The translations under genes were made by a program, and so were the position numbers. Below, one piece after another: positions 13,481 to 13,846 of a stretch of 13,846 nucleotides of DNA; the first letter of the stretch is position 1; every line of letters starts with the position of its first letter. A model generated the notes under the pieces. That model had not been told where the DNA came from. It worked only from the letters and a program-made list of their open reading frames with translations, and ran no database searches. Where the stretch lies: contig JAQTMA010000106.1 of NCBI GenBank assembly GCA_028714615.1, positions 1-13,846 on the forward strand, written 5' to 3'. This stretch comes from Anaerolineaceae bacterium (GTDB lineage Bacteria; Chloroflexota; Anaerolineae; Anaerolineales; Anaerolineaceae).

Positions 13481-13846
13481 TTGCCATCCCATGACCGCTA
13501 TCAAAGCTTTTCCGAGATGGCACGCTTTGAAGGAGTCACCTATCAGGTGGTGGTCGAAGCACGCCGCTCTTGGTGCATGATTGCCGCTCCGCACGGCGGG
13601 GGCATCGAGCCAGGCACGTCTGAGATCGCCCGGGCGCTGGCGCACGAAAGGCACAGTTTATACCTGTTCGAGAGTCGCCTGGACGATGGCGGTCGCCATT
13701 TACACCTTACCAGCGGGCGTTTCGATGAGCCGCAAGCTCTCCGGCTGGTGGCTAGCGCTCAAACCGTTATCACAGTACATGGTTTCGATAGCCAACAGCA
13801 CGTAACCTACGTAGGCGGCAGGGATCGCCTCCTGGCTGACCACATC
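13481..13846 (+). CDS. Poly-gamma-glutamate hydrolase-family protein, C-terminus outside window
   Basis: The frame from a TTG at 13481-13483 is open to the right edge (122 codons). It shows the pattern of the phage-derived poly-gamma-glutamate hydrolase family (DUF867, zinc carboxypeptidase-like): DRYQSFSEMARFEGVTYQV near the start, then IAAPHGGGIEPGTSEIARAL, where H and E are the expected zinc ligands, SLYLFESRL, HLHLTSGRFDEPQAL, ITVHGFDSQQ and VYVGG-like VTYVGGRDRLL. Related phage enzymes cut gamma-glutamyl polymers; bacterial chromosomal members are less well understood. No in-frame ATG lies ahead of the conserved YQSF block; the ATG at 13491 is out of frame. AGGAG at 13468-13472 is eight bases from the TTG, which supports a TTG start. 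Confidence 0.85.
   Translation, partial: MPSHDRYQSFSEMARFEGVTYQVVVEARRSWCMIAAPHGGGIEPGTSEIARALAHERHSLYLFESRLDDGGRHLHLTSGRFDEPQALRLVASAQTVITVHGFDSQQHVTYVGGRDRLLADHI

Overview
The window reads as a chromosomal segment of an uncultured-type bacterium with balanced base composition. The likeliest source is the Chloroflexota (Anaerolineae-like). This is inference from style only: an ECF sigma factor overlapping a very large single-pass anti-sigma-like protein whose post-membrane stretch ([12 protein letters not shown]) is typical of that phylum, short degenerate GATTGTTGATT-type intergenic repeats, worn IS630 elements, and a geranylgeranyl-reductase-type flavoprotein. There is no rRNA, tRNA or CRISPR array.

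Layout. (1) Positions 1-2873, minus strand: a flavin oxidoreductase of the geranylgeranyl reductase family, then a polytopic membrane protein of unknown function, then a CPBP-family intramembrane protease cut by the left edge. A patch of degenerate inverted repeats separates the last two and runs into the start of the protease gene. (2) Positions 2880-3680: a long gene-poor stretch. It holds a good sigma70-type promoter bracketed by an 11-bp inverted repeat, a possible 27-residue membrane peptide with a near-ideal ribosome binding site, and several hairpins and palindromes. (3) Positions 3683-4864: a decayed IS630-family element. (4) Positions 4865-9653, plus strand: a perfect 15-bp hairpin abutting a second good promoter, then two overlapping secreted-protein genes ending in a clear terminator, then an ECF sigma gene overlapping its presumed anti-sigma gene. 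The outer C-terminal domain of the anti-sigma protein is visibly related to the first secreted protein, which ties the two operons together. (5) Positions 9654-10433: a palindrome-dense gap and a NarL/FixJ-type response regulator in which the phospho-acceptor aspartate is glutamate. (6) Positions 10462-11244: a second IS630 relic, internally deleted, whose right end nearly matches that of the first. (7) Positions 11308-13846, plus strand: an extended SDR oxidoreductase, a GNAT acetyltransferase, a doubtful 51-codon ORF, a small dimeric-barrel (ABM-like) protein, and the start of a poly-gamma-glutamate hydrolase-family gene cut by the right edge.

How the genes may work together. The most coherent unit is 5334-9653: a sigma/anti-sigma pair whose sensor shares a domain with a neighbouring secreted protein. 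One reading is that the secreted protein and the ectodomain recognise the same cell-surface ligand or each other, with the sigma factor controlling envelope functions. The glutamate-bearing response regulator just downstream could act without phosphorylation. The flanking genes look like ordinary metabolic and housekeeping functions.
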